Origin: Lactiplantibacillus xiangfangensis
GTDB lineage: Bacteria; Bacillota; Bacilli; Lactobacillales; Lactobacillaceae
Assembly (NCBI RefSeq): GCF_001438845.1
Contig: NZ_JQCL01000029.1
Location: 1-64,000, forward strand
Direction: 5' to 3'
Length of the DNA stretch: 64,000 nucleotides
In this document: positions 1 through 7,981 of the stretch, one piece after another
Position numbering within the stretch: the stretch's first letter is position 1
Layout: each line of letters starts with the position of its first letter
Notes under the pieces: generated by a model
Databases searched by the model: none
The model's input: only the letters and a program-made list of their open reading frames with translations
What the model was told of the DNA's origin: nothing
Position numbers and translations under genes: made by a program

Positions 1-27
1 TTGCTTGTCTACTTAAGTAGGAGTATA

Positions 28-97
28 GCCAAATTTCTGGTTGGCTTTTCCTATTGTTATGACCGAAACGTGCGCCAAAAGGCAGTTTGCTCCGCTT
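28..97 (+). repeat. Partial copy (A1) of dispersed repeat family A
   Basis: Positions 28-97 match 14490-14570 and the left part of the copy near 29870: a hairpin with GCCAA/TTGGC arms and a T-run, then the block GAAACGTG, CCAAAAGGCAGTTTG and TCCGCTTAAC. The match stops where the stop codon of the WxL gene (96-98, minus strand) begins. The inner hairpin and right arm found in the complete copies are missing. Confidence 0.7.
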
Positions 98-2231
98 AAC
101 TCGGCGCGTTATTTAATGTCCAGGTGATCTTGCCAGAATACGATCCCGGCGTTGCCGCCGCGTTCGTCTTATAAAACATTCCGGAATCAGCCGTCCAATT
201 CTTTGTGACATCGTATTCATCGGTGTCGCTGGTCGTCTCACGGTCATCAATCAAAGCACCCGTACCGTTTAAGACCGTCGTTTTACCATCCCGTTTGAAT
301 AGTAATTCGCCCGGAAGCTTCTTACCGTCCGTGGTTGTAAAATCGCCCACACTGGCTTGTAATTGCCAGCTTGAGCCCTTACCACGTTGGTCACTGACAA
401 CAACTTCCCAGTCACCTTCCCGACCCGTTGTTTGGGACTTACCATCTAAGGTAACTGGTTTAAACGTACTGGCACCCGCAACGGTTTTGAAACCTAGTTG
501 CCCCCCCTGAACAATAATCGTCGTTTTAATTTCTTCAGACTCGTTATCATCCATATCAGAGAACCATGCGGTCAACGTATTTTCACCAACGTTTAACTGT
601 TCGGGCTTAATCTTGACAACAAAGTACCCGGATTCGTCATCGTCATTCATTTGGAAATCATCCAGCGGCTTCCCGTTTAAAGATGGGTGCACCGTAACTT
701 TACTGTTGGCGAGCTGTTCTGAATCTTCAGCGATAACTAGCCCGGTCACTTTGGCTTCCTCACCCTTAGCCACCGTATAGCTTGGCTTCATGAAAGTCGC
801 TGAAAGCTTCTGATCCACAGTAATCGTGTAATCCGGCGCATCCGCCTTGGTTTCAAACTGCTTGTTTTTAAACGTGCTCGTGGTGGTAGTCGTCCCACTG
901 TTGATGGCCACGTCGTCAGCCTTCCCCGTTAAGGTGATCGTTGCCGTCGGATTCGTATTAGAAATGGCTTTCTCAAGGCGGTATTCGATATCTTCAGCAC
1001 CAGCTTCCGGCGCATCTAAAGCCTGTTCTGTCCCGTCTGCATACTTGATTGTCGCCCCACTGAACGTCACGTACTTAGGCAACTTCAGTTGGGCGTCAAT
1101 GTTATCCCAGTCCAAATGACCGCCGGTATAAGTGAGCTGGTAGTCATATTGCAACTTATGATTCGCCTTAACTTTACTGTCGGCCGTCACCGTCTTGTCC
1201 TTAGTCACATCCGTCACTTTAACATCGGCCTTAGCCGCCACTAAATTGGGCATGCTTTCAATCACGACCATGTTGCTCGTTGAATTACCACCCGTGGCTC
1301 CCATGATGCCCCAACGAACCAGGCCGTCGGCACTCTTGAACTGACTCGTGTCAATGACTTCGCTATTCGTATAGCTGGCAGCATTATCAGTCCCATCAGG
1401 ATTAACATCATCAAACGTATAAGTCATCGTTTTAGCCGTAGCACTCCACTTCAAAACTAAGTGATGCCAAGCACCGTTGGACAAGTTTTTCCAAGTCATC
1501 AGGTTATTGTGATTTTGTGAGAAGTAGTACCGGGTCGACCAGATAATCCCTGTCAGGTCCCAGCTACCAACCGATTCACTTTTATATTGGCTTGCTAAGC
1601 CAGGGTATCCCGTTGCTAAATGCTGATTTTTATTTCCTTTGTCAAAGGCACCCCCATTACCAGCATCACTATACGACGTGGCCGTATTCGCATAGGTATC
1701 AAACTCTAAGGCCCAACTATTTTGAATCGCAGTATCTGCAATGGCTTGCGGATCCTGCTGCTTATTATTGGTATCCAGACCCCAAGTGCCGAGGGTCTCC
1801 CCAATGATACTCCCCGGTTTAATTTGAGCCGCGGCACTCGTGCCGCTCGGATCATTTTGTAACACGAAGGCCATGCCATCGCCGGTACTTTTAGCGGTTC
1901 CCAAGTAGAGCCACATCTTGATGGTCGCATCTTGATTTAGATCCAACCGACTGGCGTCATTCGACCAGAAACCACCAACTTGCTTTTTACTACTAATCAC
2001 GTTGACGGCTTGCGTGTTCGGTGCACCACTATTAGTCGTATCCACGATCGTGGCATTATTGGCTACCCCGCTACTAAACGCACTCGGCAACGTAATGACC
2101 TTATCTAACTGGTTGATCCCAGACGGCGCCGTTGCCAAATTAGCACTAACCGTGACGTTCTGCGTGGTACCAGCCCATAAACCAGCTAACGCCAACAAAC
2201 TCATCATTAACAGTTTCGGTACCTTCCGCAT
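96..2231 (-). CDS. WxL-domain surface protein with L-type lectin-like domain
   Basis: A 711-residue secreted cell-wall protein and the last gene of the minus-strand WxL operon. A signal peptide (about residues 1-30, MRKVPKLLMMSLLALAGLW) is followed by a legume-type (L-type) lectin-like domain to about residue 260; the segments LDLNQDATIKMWLYLG and GDGMAFVLQND fit this fold. A middle region of beta-rich repeats follows, then a C-terminal WxL domain with the paired motifs SWQLQ and ITWTLNNAPS. WxL domains bind peptidoglycan non-covalently, and the lectin fold suggests glycan binding. I placed the start at the ATG at 2231 because the signal peptide begins there; the frame is open further upstream without one. 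The gene follows the DUF916 protein by 17 bases. The ligand is unknown. Confidence 0.88.
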   Translation of the reverse strand: MRKVPKLLMMSLLALAGLWAGTTQNVTVSANLATAPSGINQLDKVITLPSAFSSGVANNATIVDTTNSGAPNTQAVNVISSKKQVGGFWSNDASRLDLNQDATIKMWLYLGTAKSTGDGMAFVLQNDPSGTSAAAQIKPGSIIGETLGTWGLDTNNKQQDPQAIADTAIQNSWALEFDTYANTATSYSDAGNGGAFDKGNKNQHLATGYPGLASQYKSESVGSWDLTGIIWSTRYYFSQNHNNLMTWKNLSNGAWHHLVLKWSATAKTMTYTFDDVNPDGTDNAASYTNSEVIDTSQFKSADGLVRWGIMGATGGNSTSNMVVIESMPNLVAAKADVKVTDVTKDKTVTADSKVKANHKLQYDYQLTYTGGHLDWDNIDAQLKLPKYVTFSGATIKYADGTEQALDAPEAGAEDIEYRLEKAISNTNPTATITLTGKADDVAINSGTTTTTSTFKNKQFETKADAPDYTITVDQKLSATFMKPSYTVAKGEEAKVTGLVIAEDSEQLANSKVTVHPSLNGKPLDDFQMNDDDESGYFVVKIKPEQLNVGENTLTAWFSDMDDNESEEIKTTIIVQGGQLGFKTVAGASTFKPVTLDGKSQTTGREGDWEVVVSDQRGKGSSWQLQASVGDFTTTDGKKLPGELLFKRDGKTTVLNGTGALIDDRETTSDTDEYDVTKNWTADSGMFYKTNAAATPGSYSGKITWTLNNAPS

Positions 2232-2248
2232 ATTGAAAACTCCTCTCG

Positions 2249-3265
2249 TTAGTGATCCTGACGACGGCGATTTTTCAAGAGTAACCAGATAATGGCACTT
2301 AGTAGCGCTAAAATAACGACGCCTAACGCGACAAACCACCAGAAGTAGTTTGGCTGGGTCTGATCACCGACAGCCGTATCATTCAAGTGTTTGGCTTCTT
2401 TATCCGTAATCGTAAAGTTGCGCGTAAACTGCCACTTCCCCTTATCCGCGGTTGCGGTCAAATGGAGGGTGTACTTGCCAGCTTTGAGCTGTTTTGACCC
2501 ATCGCCCATCGCAAAATTAAAGTTACTGTTGGGCGCCATGGCTAAGTTATCTTTACTCATCACCATTAATTTTTTACTAGCACCCGCGGCCGTAACGTAG
2601 CTCTTGATCTTGAGACCGTGCATAATAACGGACCGGTCGTTTTGTAAATTAGCCGTGACATAGTTGCGATAATTTAACTGCGTCGCCTTAATTTGGTGTA
2701 GCTTCATGTTTGGCTTTATTTTAATTGAATTGGACTCGCGAAGCTGAACACCTAACACGTAGGCGTACTGGTTATCGATTGCCATCCCGCTACTTTTCTC
2801 TTTAGTCGCCTTCAACTCTTGAATCACATTGATGCCACCTAAGGCAATCCCCTCAAATTTTTTCTGCGGGACCGTTAACTTCACGGTAACCCGCTTACTC
2901 GATTTGGCAGGAACGGTAACCACCTGCTTTTCAGATAATGCCGTTTTGACATTGAACGCTAAAGAAGAATCCGCCTTGGCTTTGCTCTGACTGTAGTCAA
3001 TGATTCCGTTATCGTTAGTCACAGCCAGGTTTGGTGAAATCGTATAACGATGCGTCTGCTGATCACTGTTCTTGATCGTCAACACCAAGTTTTGCTTTTG
3101 CCCCGGCTTCACCTTTAAATCAAAATAAGACACCTTTTGATTAATTTGGTTAGTTGGTAATTCTGCCTTGACCGTGTAATTTAAGTTATCAGCTTGTGCG
3201 GTTACCGTTAAACCACCCAACACAACGCTTACGAGTAATACCAGTTGCCAAAACGTCTTTTTCAT
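2249..3265 (-). CDS. DUF916/DUF3324 WxL-interacting membrane protein (CscA-like)
   Basis: A 338-residue secreted protein with a signal peptide (about 1-25), an N-terminal DUF916 domain, now called the WxL protein peptidoglycan domain (FDLKVKPGQKQNLVLTIKNS near 50-70), a DUF3324 host-binding domain, and a C-terminal membrane helix (about 309-331, FWWFVALGVVILALLSAIIW) ending in a basic tail. Members of this family occur in nearly every csc/WxL cluster and hold WxL proteins at the surface. Ribosome site AAGGAAGGGG lies 8 bases before the ATG. It sits between the WxL genes in the same operon. The family assignment is firm; its exact partners are inferred from the neighbourhood. Confidence 0.9.
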   Translation of the reverse strand: MKKTFWQLVLLVSVVLGGLTVTAQADNLNYTVKAELPTNQINQKVSYFDLKVKPGQKQNLVLTIKNSDQQTHRYTISPNLAVTNDNGIIDYSQSKAKADSSLAFNVKTALSEKQVVTVPAKSSKRVTVKLTVPQKKFEGIALGGINVIQELKATKEKSSGMAIDNQYAYVLGVQLRESNSIKIKPNMKLHQIKATQLNYRNYVTANLQNDRSVIMHGLKIKSYVTAAGASKKLMVMSKDNLAMAPNSNFNFAMGDGSKQLKAGKYTLHLTATADKGKWQFTRNFTITDKEAKHLNDTAVGDQTQPNYFWWFVALGVVILALLSAIIWLLLKNRRRQDH

Positions 3266-3356
3266 TTAGAATCCCCTTCCTTTCAGCAATCTGAACGAAC
3301 TATGTACTGATAAACGGCCCGTGAGCATCACTCAAGTAGCCGTTTACCCTGTTGCT

Positions 3357-4043
3357 TTAACTCGGCGCGTTTGTCAACGACCATGCGAGGGTCCCAGTGT
3401 AATCGCCCGCCGTTAACCGTTGATTATTAATAGTCAACGTCGTTGGTTTTGACCCGCGATTTAGGACCAGTAGCCAAGTACCAAGCCCCGTCTGGCGATC
3501 CGCGACAACGACGTTATTGGCAATTCCCGGGGTTAACGTGCCCGTATTGACCATCGTTGGCGCCGCACTGGCATTACCGTCACCGGCGCGCAACTGGGCT
3601 GAACCGAGACTCAACGTTGTACTTAGCGTCTGCTGACGACTTCGTAACGGGCTGGGCGTTACTTGTAGTGTCCAGCCGCTGCCAGTACTTCGACGATCGG
3701 TGACTTGAATCATTGCGCGCTGGTTAATCGCGTTCGTTGTCACCGGACCTTGTCCAGTGGTAGTCGCATCAAACTTGAGGTTACTAATGTAATCAATCGT
3801 CAATTGTCCCCGCGAACCAGTCCCGGTAACGTTGCCCGCATCAGCGGAATCCCCGGGATAAGGTTTGCTCGGATCATCTGGATCAACTGGTGCGACCGCA
3901 CCATTGTCATCGGTCGGGGTGAGCCCGACCTGCACCTGCGATCGTGAAGCCGCCTGACCAGTCGTCCTATCCAGACTATTGAGTAACAGCGTTGCTAACA
4001 ATATCATTAGTAACCCACTCGCCAGTGACAGTCCCTTGACCAT
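3357..4043 (-). CDS. Short WxL-domain surface protein
   Basis: A 228-residue secreted protein with a hydrophobic signal segment (MVKGLSLASGLLMILLATLL), an acidic proline/aspartate linker (VDPDDPSKPYPGDS) and a WxL domain covering most of the chain, with the two hallmarks SGWTLQV and LAWSLTNAPS. It has the size of CscB-type proteins. I chose the ATG at 4043 over the GTG at 4049 because GAGG lies 7 bases before the ATG and only one base before the GTG. It is the third gene of the operon, 30 bases after the preceding WxL gene. Its likely role is non-covalent wall attachment in a complex with the DUF916 protein. Confidence 0.88.
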   Translation of the reverse strand: MVKGLSLASGLLMILLATLLLNSLDRTTGQAASRSQVQVGLTPTDDNGAVAPVDPDDPSKPYPGDSADAGNVTGTGSRGQLTIDYISNLKFDATTTGQGPVTTNAINQRAMIQVTDRRSTGSGWTLQVTPSPLRSRQQTLSTTLSLGSAQLRAGDGNASAAPTMVNTGTLTPGIANNVVVADRQTGLGTWLLVLNRGSKPTTLTINNQRLTAGDYTGTLAWSLTNAPS

Positions 4044-4073
4044 GGTCACACCTCAATTTCTACAGTGATGCGC

Positions 4074-4646
4074 TTAACTTGGGGCGTTGCTTAAAGTCCA
4101 AGTTAATTTTGCCGTGTATGCCCCAGCAGAGTTACCAGCTGGAACTAGCAGACTCACATCGTGCGCGTCATGCGTCGTTGTGAATTGTCCAATCCCTTCG
4201 CCAGCGGTTGCCGTCACGATTGACTGATTAGTGTCATTCACAACAACCTTGCCACTCGTTGGGGCTTCCGAAGCGTTCTGAGTATCATCGGCAACGGTTT
4301 TCCCGTTAGCCAAGGTCAGCTTAGCGCCCCGTAACACCTTGTCGCCGTCCATAAAATCAGTGCCAGAAACCTGAACTTTCCACCCATCATTATTCCCAGG
4401 GTTGGTCACCTTGATTGCATCGGTGACGGTAACCGCATTGTAAGTCTGGGTCGTATTACTATTTGTATGTTCACCCATATCGAAAGCGGGAACTTGGTCC
4501 AATGTAATCGCTTTATTTTCTTCGTCTTGATTTAACTGTACTTTTGCTTCGGTATCCTGCGTATTCGTATCCGCAGCTTTAGCAGCCATTGGTAAAGCTG
4601 ACATTAAAGTAACTCCAGCAAGTAACGTTCCTAAATATTTCTTCAT
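4074..4646 (-). CDS. Short WxL-domain surface protein
   Basis: A 190-residue secreted WxL protein. A signal peptide (MKKYLGTLLAGVTLMSALPM, cleavage near AAKA-AD) precedes a single WxL domain whose first motif is the variant DGWKVQV and whose second is LTWTLSNAPS, identical at the end to the other WxL proteins here. The ATG at 4646 overlaps the stop codon of the upstream gene by one base (TGATG) and is preceded by AGGAG, so the two are translationally coupled. A longer open frame upstream lies inside the previous gene and has no signal peptide. Confidence 0.88.
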   Translation of the reverse strand: MKKYLGTLLAGVTLMSALPMAAKAADTNTQDTEAKVQLNQDEENKAITLDQVPAFDMGEHTNSNTTQTYNAVTVTDAIKVTNPGNNDGWKVQVSGTDFMDGDKVLRGAKLTLANGKTVADDTQNASEAPTSGKVVVNDTNQSIVTATAGEGIGQFTTTHDAHDVSLLVPAGNSAGAYTAKLTWTLSNAPS

Positions 4647-4936
4647 CACGGTTGCTCCTTTATTAATTGACGGTTGCGCCACCAGATTATGGTTAGAGAA
4701 GTTAACAAAATTAGTCCAGCTAGGCCGATGACCAGTAACCACCACTGCTCAGTTGCATTCATTTGTGGTAGGATTCCGCTCAAAGGTCCTGCGTTGGTAC
4801 GATCACCCGCAAACGTGCCAGAAGCATTTCTGACCGTCAGTCGATACTGCCCGGGTTGGGCATCCGCCAGCCCAGTTAAGGCTAGCGGTCCTATCCAGAA
4901 TATCAGTAGGCTCATTAATCCAATTCGCCATCGCAA
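4646..4936 (-). CDS. Small wall-anchored-like protein of WxL cluster (CscD-like)
   Basis: A 96-residue protein with a signal peptide (about 1-26), a short mature part, then LPQMN, a hydrophobic helix (WWLLVIGLAGLILLTSLTII) and a WWRNR tail. This is the layout of the small LPxTG proteins that open csc clusters. The expected L. plantarum sorting motif LPQTxE is altered: LPQM replaces LPQT, so sortase cleavage is doubtful and it may stay in the membrane. The start is a TTG at 4936 behind GGGGGTGATC; no ATG is in frame nearby. It is the first gene of the operon; a candidate -10 box is at 4962-4967. Confidence 0.78.
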   Translation of the reverse strand: MRWRIGLMSLLIFWIGPLALTGLADAQPGQYRLTVRNASGTFAGDRTNAGPLSGILPQMNATEQWWLLVIGLAGLILLTSLTIIWWRNRQLIKEQP

Positions 4937-5586
4937 GTGATCACCCCCTATCAGGTCCCAGAGTATAATTTTTCAACTTAACTAAAACTAAATTACTAAT
5001 AGTGAATCGTTTGAGTAACCCTATCAGCAACGAGAATATAGCATGCTGATGTAAGGGCTGTCAATTGATGACAGGGCTTAACTATGTAGTGGGGGCTCCA
5101 TTTTCAGACTTCTCTGAGATGTTTCTAATTTTTGGAAAAATACAAAAATATTAATATAAACTGTTCGAATCAGTTTGCTGATAAGGCTTTCAACACCCCG
5201 TTTTAAGTTCAAACCTCCAGTAACAGTTGCCCTATTTAACTAAACAAATCGCAAACATTATATTATCGTGAGATTTTAATTAGTATACTTATTAGTTAAA
5301 CTTTCACATTACTATAAATAATATCAGTCTATATAAAAACGGAATAATGCCTGATAATCCCCATCATCAATCAACATTCGTTTCAATTGACTCAACACCA
5401 ATTCATTGTAAAGATCCCGCTTTTGTCAATTAACTTTTACTTGTCGTCAATCCTTATATTAAAAAAGGCTGACAGATAACTAAGTCCTTCACCACTGCAC
5501 CATTCGCTCATGCTTAGATATTCGGCTGTAATCAGCCTATGTTATACTGTTGATAATCACTTCAAACCTTGAAAGGGGGCCATTTC
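4937..5586. promoter_or_regulatory. Intergenic region with divergent promoters
   Basis: This 650-base gap holds no convincing gene. For the WxL operon, the minus strand reads TATACT at 4967-4962 as a possible -10 box, with a weak -35. An inverted repeat CTGTCA-N5-TGACAG lies at 5058-5074. The stretch 5100-5470 is very A+T rich and unassigned. The regulator promoter on the plus strand is described separately. Confidence 0.4.
5524..5548 (+). promoter_or_regulatory. Promoter and palindromic operator of the TetR gene
   Basis: A perfect inverted repeat GGCTG-TAAT-CAGCC (5524-5537) lies just upstream of a TATACT -10 box (5543-5548), in the -35/-10 spacer. TetR regulators commonly bind such palindromes in their own promoters, so autorepression is the simplest reading. 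Binding is inferred. Confidence 0.45.
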
Positions 5587-6171
5587 TTGCCCGCAAAAAA
5601 GACATTTGATGACGACCAAGTCATTGAACAAATCATGCATTTATTTTGGCAACAAGGGTACTACCATACCTCAATGGATGAAATTGTCGCCACGAGTGGC
5701 GTTAAAAAGCAAAGTCTGTATAACGCTTTGGGTGACAAACACACCCTCTATTTGAAGGCCCTCCAGCGCTACCATCAGCAAGCACTGACCGCTTGCGCCC
5801 AAGAAACGCAACGCTTGGAACAGGCTGGCGAACCCGCCCTCACCATTTTGGGCCACTTATTTAGCTGGGGGCTGACGTCAACTGACCACCCGGCTGGCGA
5901 TTTAATGGCTAACGCCGTGGCAGAGTTTGGAACGACCGACCCCGACGTTCAGCACGCCACGACTTGGTTTTACGACGACTACCTCACCCTGATCGCCGCC
6001 GCCATTTTAAAGGGCCAGGCCAACCAACAGATCACCAACCACCAATCCAGCATGACGTTGGCCCAAAGCCTACTGGAGGCCCGCATTGGCTTACAGACAC
6101 GGCTACGTCAAGGTAGTCTGCAGGACGTTGACCAACGACAACAAGTTTGGCTAGATTTTTTAAAAGCTTAA
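5587..6171 (+). CDS. TetR/AcrR family transcriptional regulator
   Basis: A 194-residue regulator. The N-terminal helix-turn-helix is clear (MDEIVATSGVKKQSLYNALG, about residues 29-48), following the usual FWQQGYYHTS helix. The C-terminal ligand domain is divergent and gives no clue to the inducer. I start it at the TTG at 5587, which has AGGGGG 7 bases upstream; the frame opens earlier at another TTG with no site. It is a single-gene unit closed by a strong terminator at 6185-6239. Its target is unknown: no efflux or metabolic gene is divergent next to it except the WxL operon 650 bases away. Confidence 0.88.
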   Translation: MPAKKTFDDDQVIEQIMHLFWQQGYYHTSMDEIVATSGVKKQSLYNALGDKHTLYLKALQRYHQQALTACAQETQRLEQAGEPALTILGHLFSWGLTSTDHPAGDLMANAVAEFGTTDPDVQHATTWFYDDYLTLIAAAILKGQANQQITNHQSSMTLAQSLLEARIGLQTRLRQGSLQDVDQRQQVWLDFLKA

Positions 6172-6184
6172 TGAACACGAAATC

Positions 6185-6239
6185 TAAAAAACCGTAGGAA
6201 CGATTCGGCGCGCTGCCGATCAAGTTCCTACGGTTTTTT
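6185..6239. terminator. Bidirectional rho-independent terminator
   Basis: AAAACCGTAGGAAC pairs with GTTCCTACGGTTTT around an 18-base loop, with A-run and T-run flanks. It closes the TetR gene. Confidence 0.9.
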
Positions 6240-6245
6240 GCTAAG

Positions 6246-6328
6246 GGTTGAAAAATCAAATTTAGAAGCGCGGTCACCGACCGCACCGAGGCTGTTCGCC
6301 GAAGCGGTAATTTTTGCTCTTTCAACCT
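6246..6328. repeat. Inverted-repeat element (D) at the end of the small AAA/VWA gene
   Basis: GGTTGAAA (6246-6253) and TTTCAACC (6321-6328) enclose a GC-rich core with a GCGGT/ACCGC hairpin. The shape, an outer stem with inner hairpins, recalls families B and C, but the sequence differs. It lies just past the stop of the minus-strand gene ending at 6335. Confidence 0.4.
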
Positions 6329-6334
6329 TTAAGG

Positions 6335-6640
6335 CTAAACGTAGTCGTGCACCAGCCACCGCTGCGCCGCACCACTCAACAGGTTCCCGTAGTGTTGGCG
6401 GAGCGTTTGCACACCCGCGTAGCTCCCAAAATTGAACCGACTCGTTAACGTCCCACTTCTGAGCAAGGCCCGCGCAAACTGCAAGTCTGCCGGGGCGATT
6501 TGCTGGCGGTACGCTAACGTCTCATCAGCCATAATGAGTTGCCACTGATCCTTTAAAATGGCCACTGCACGCTGATAGCGCCGGTTATGGGTCAACAAAG
6601 CCTGCATGTCATCGGGATTAAGTGGTTCACTCATCTTCAT
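6335..6640 (-). CDS. Conserved small protein of the AAA/VWA operon
   Basis: A 101-residue soluble protein rich in charged helices (LLTHNRRYQRAVAILKDQWQ, LQFARALLRSG), with no motif I recognise. It overlaps the end of the VWA gene by 14 bases and is preceded by AGGAAG, so it is translated with the AAA ATPase and VWA genes. ATG codons at 6640 and 6634 are both possible starts. Function unknown; by context an accessory of the MoxR/VWA pair. Confidence 0.7.
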   Translation of the reverse strand: MKMSEPLNPDDMQALLTHNRRYQRAVAILKDQWQLIMADETLAYRQQIAPADLQFARALLRSGTLTSRFNFGSYAGVQTLRQHYGNLLSGAAQRWLVHDYV

Positions 6641-7970
6641 CGCTTCCTAAGTTTAAATTGATGACTTGTCCAACGACCGGTTGGACGGATAAATGGTCAC
6701 CTGCTTTTGCCAATAACCAGATGATATTTTTAAAGTGATGGGTATCGACGCGGTGTTCGCCACGCCCATCGGTCAAAATCAATGCTAACGTTGTCTGATT
6801 CGTTCGGTGGTTTGCCGCCAAGTCATCAAAGATACTTTGATAAACGGTTCCGCCACCACCGGAACGCATAAACCGCACGCGGTGGGGCAAATTTGCCTGG
6901 TAAGACTTTCCGGGCTGAACCACAGCGTCAAACGGTTTAATGGTAATTGTCGCGTTGACCACCCGCGTTAACGCCGCAACTTGCGCCAACAAGCGTTGGA
7001 GCGTCGCGTCACTAATCGATCCCGAATGGTCCACGTAGACTTGTAAGTCCAACTGAGTATCACTGATTTGACCCGGCAATTCCATTCGTGCGGGCTGCCG
7101 GCGGTTGAACCGTGCGTATGAAGCCTTCTTTCCAGTTGGCAACTGCCCGATTCCCCGTGCCAACACGCGGCGCCAGTCAACGGCCGGTTTTGACCGTTGC
7201 CGTTGCAATTCAGCCGCCACATGACCCGCGACCAATCCCCGGCCCACTTCATTAGTTGCCGTCCAAGCATCGCGGGTCAATTGTTGGGTGCGACTCGCCG
7301 CCAGATTCGGGTTGGTCAGCTGACCACCACTTCCCGACCAGTTCGCCGGATCATCAATTAGCGATTGAGACCGTTGCCCCGTACTACGTTGTGGCTGCTG
7401 GTTCGGGGCGTGATCCTTTGTCGAATGACCAGACGAATCCGCTGGTTGCGGTTGCGACTGTTGCTGTAACAGCCGTAGATAAGTCCCGGAATCGGCTTTA
7501 AGTGGCAAGCGGGTCTTGACGAGTGGCTGCACGTCAGCCAAACTTGTCGCACTTGCCGGTAATCCGGTCACATACTGGTTGACCGCCAAATCGGTCGCTA
7601 ACGTTACCCGTTGCGGCTGGGACACTACCTGCTGGCGGTAGCGCAAGGGGTGTTGCCAAACAACGTGTAACGCCACGTGTTTCAGCCCAGCTTGCAGGCT
7701 GTCAAAGCGGTTAAATGTCTGGGCAATTTTGACCGGTTCGTACTGCAGGACCAAGCGATTTTGACGCCAGGTTAAGGCAAATGGCGCCGTCAATTCAGGG
7801 GCAACTTCGCGTGGTAGTCGCGTCAGTAGTTCCCCGTAAAATTGGTCCGCGGCCAACAGCTCAATCACGGCACGGGTCACCATCGTCGCACCGGCCCCTA
7901 AATCAGCCTGACTTGGTTGGGTCAAAATGGCCCGGCGCCAACGATCATATTCGGCTGCATTATTTAGCAC
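6627..7970 (-). CDS. VWA-like / DUF2201 metallopeptidase-like protein
   Basis: A 447-residue partner of the AAA ATPase. The N-terminal part resembles the DUF2201 putative metallopeptidase domain: LKHVALHVVWQHPLR (about 97-111) aligns with the usual HExxH...H stretch, but valine replaces the glutamate, so peptidase activity is doubtful. A Q/S-rich linker (about 170-215) leads to a C-terminal VWA-like domain with an intact metal-ion site DHSGS (near 315) and GGGGT. MoxR ATPases with VWA proteins often act as metal-insertion or protein-remodelling chaperones. GTG at 7970 has GGAGG at 6 bases; a TTG at 7973 is too close. It follows the ATPase by 11 bases. Confidence 0.82.
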   Translation of the reverse strand: MLNNAAEYDRWRRAILTQPSQADLGAGATMVTRAVIELLAADQFYGELLTRLPREVAPELTAPFALTWRQNRLVLQYEPVKIAQTFNRFDSLQAGLKHVALHVVWQHPLRYRQQVVSQPQRVTLATDLAVNQYVTGLPASATSLADVQPLVKTRLPLKADSGTYLRLLQQQSQPQPADSSGHSTKDHAPNQQPQRSTGQRSQSLIDDPANWSGSGGQLTNPNLAASRTQQLTRDAWTATNEVGRGLVAGHVAAELQRQRSKPAVDWRRVLARGIGQLPTGKKASYARFNRRQPARMELPGQISDTQLDLQVYVDHSGSISDATLQRLLAQVAALTRVVNATITIKPFDAVVQPGKSYQANLPHRVRFMRSGGGGTVYQSIFDDLAANHRTNQTTLALILTDGRGEHRVDTHHFKNIIWLLAKAGDHLSVQPVVGQVINLNLGSDEDE

Positions 7971-7981
7971 CAAACCCCTCC

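Noticed and set aside
4981-5010. Possible cre box upstream of the WxL operon
   Set aside because: The sequence around TGAATCGTTTGA has wrong spacing to the central CG and fails the consensus.
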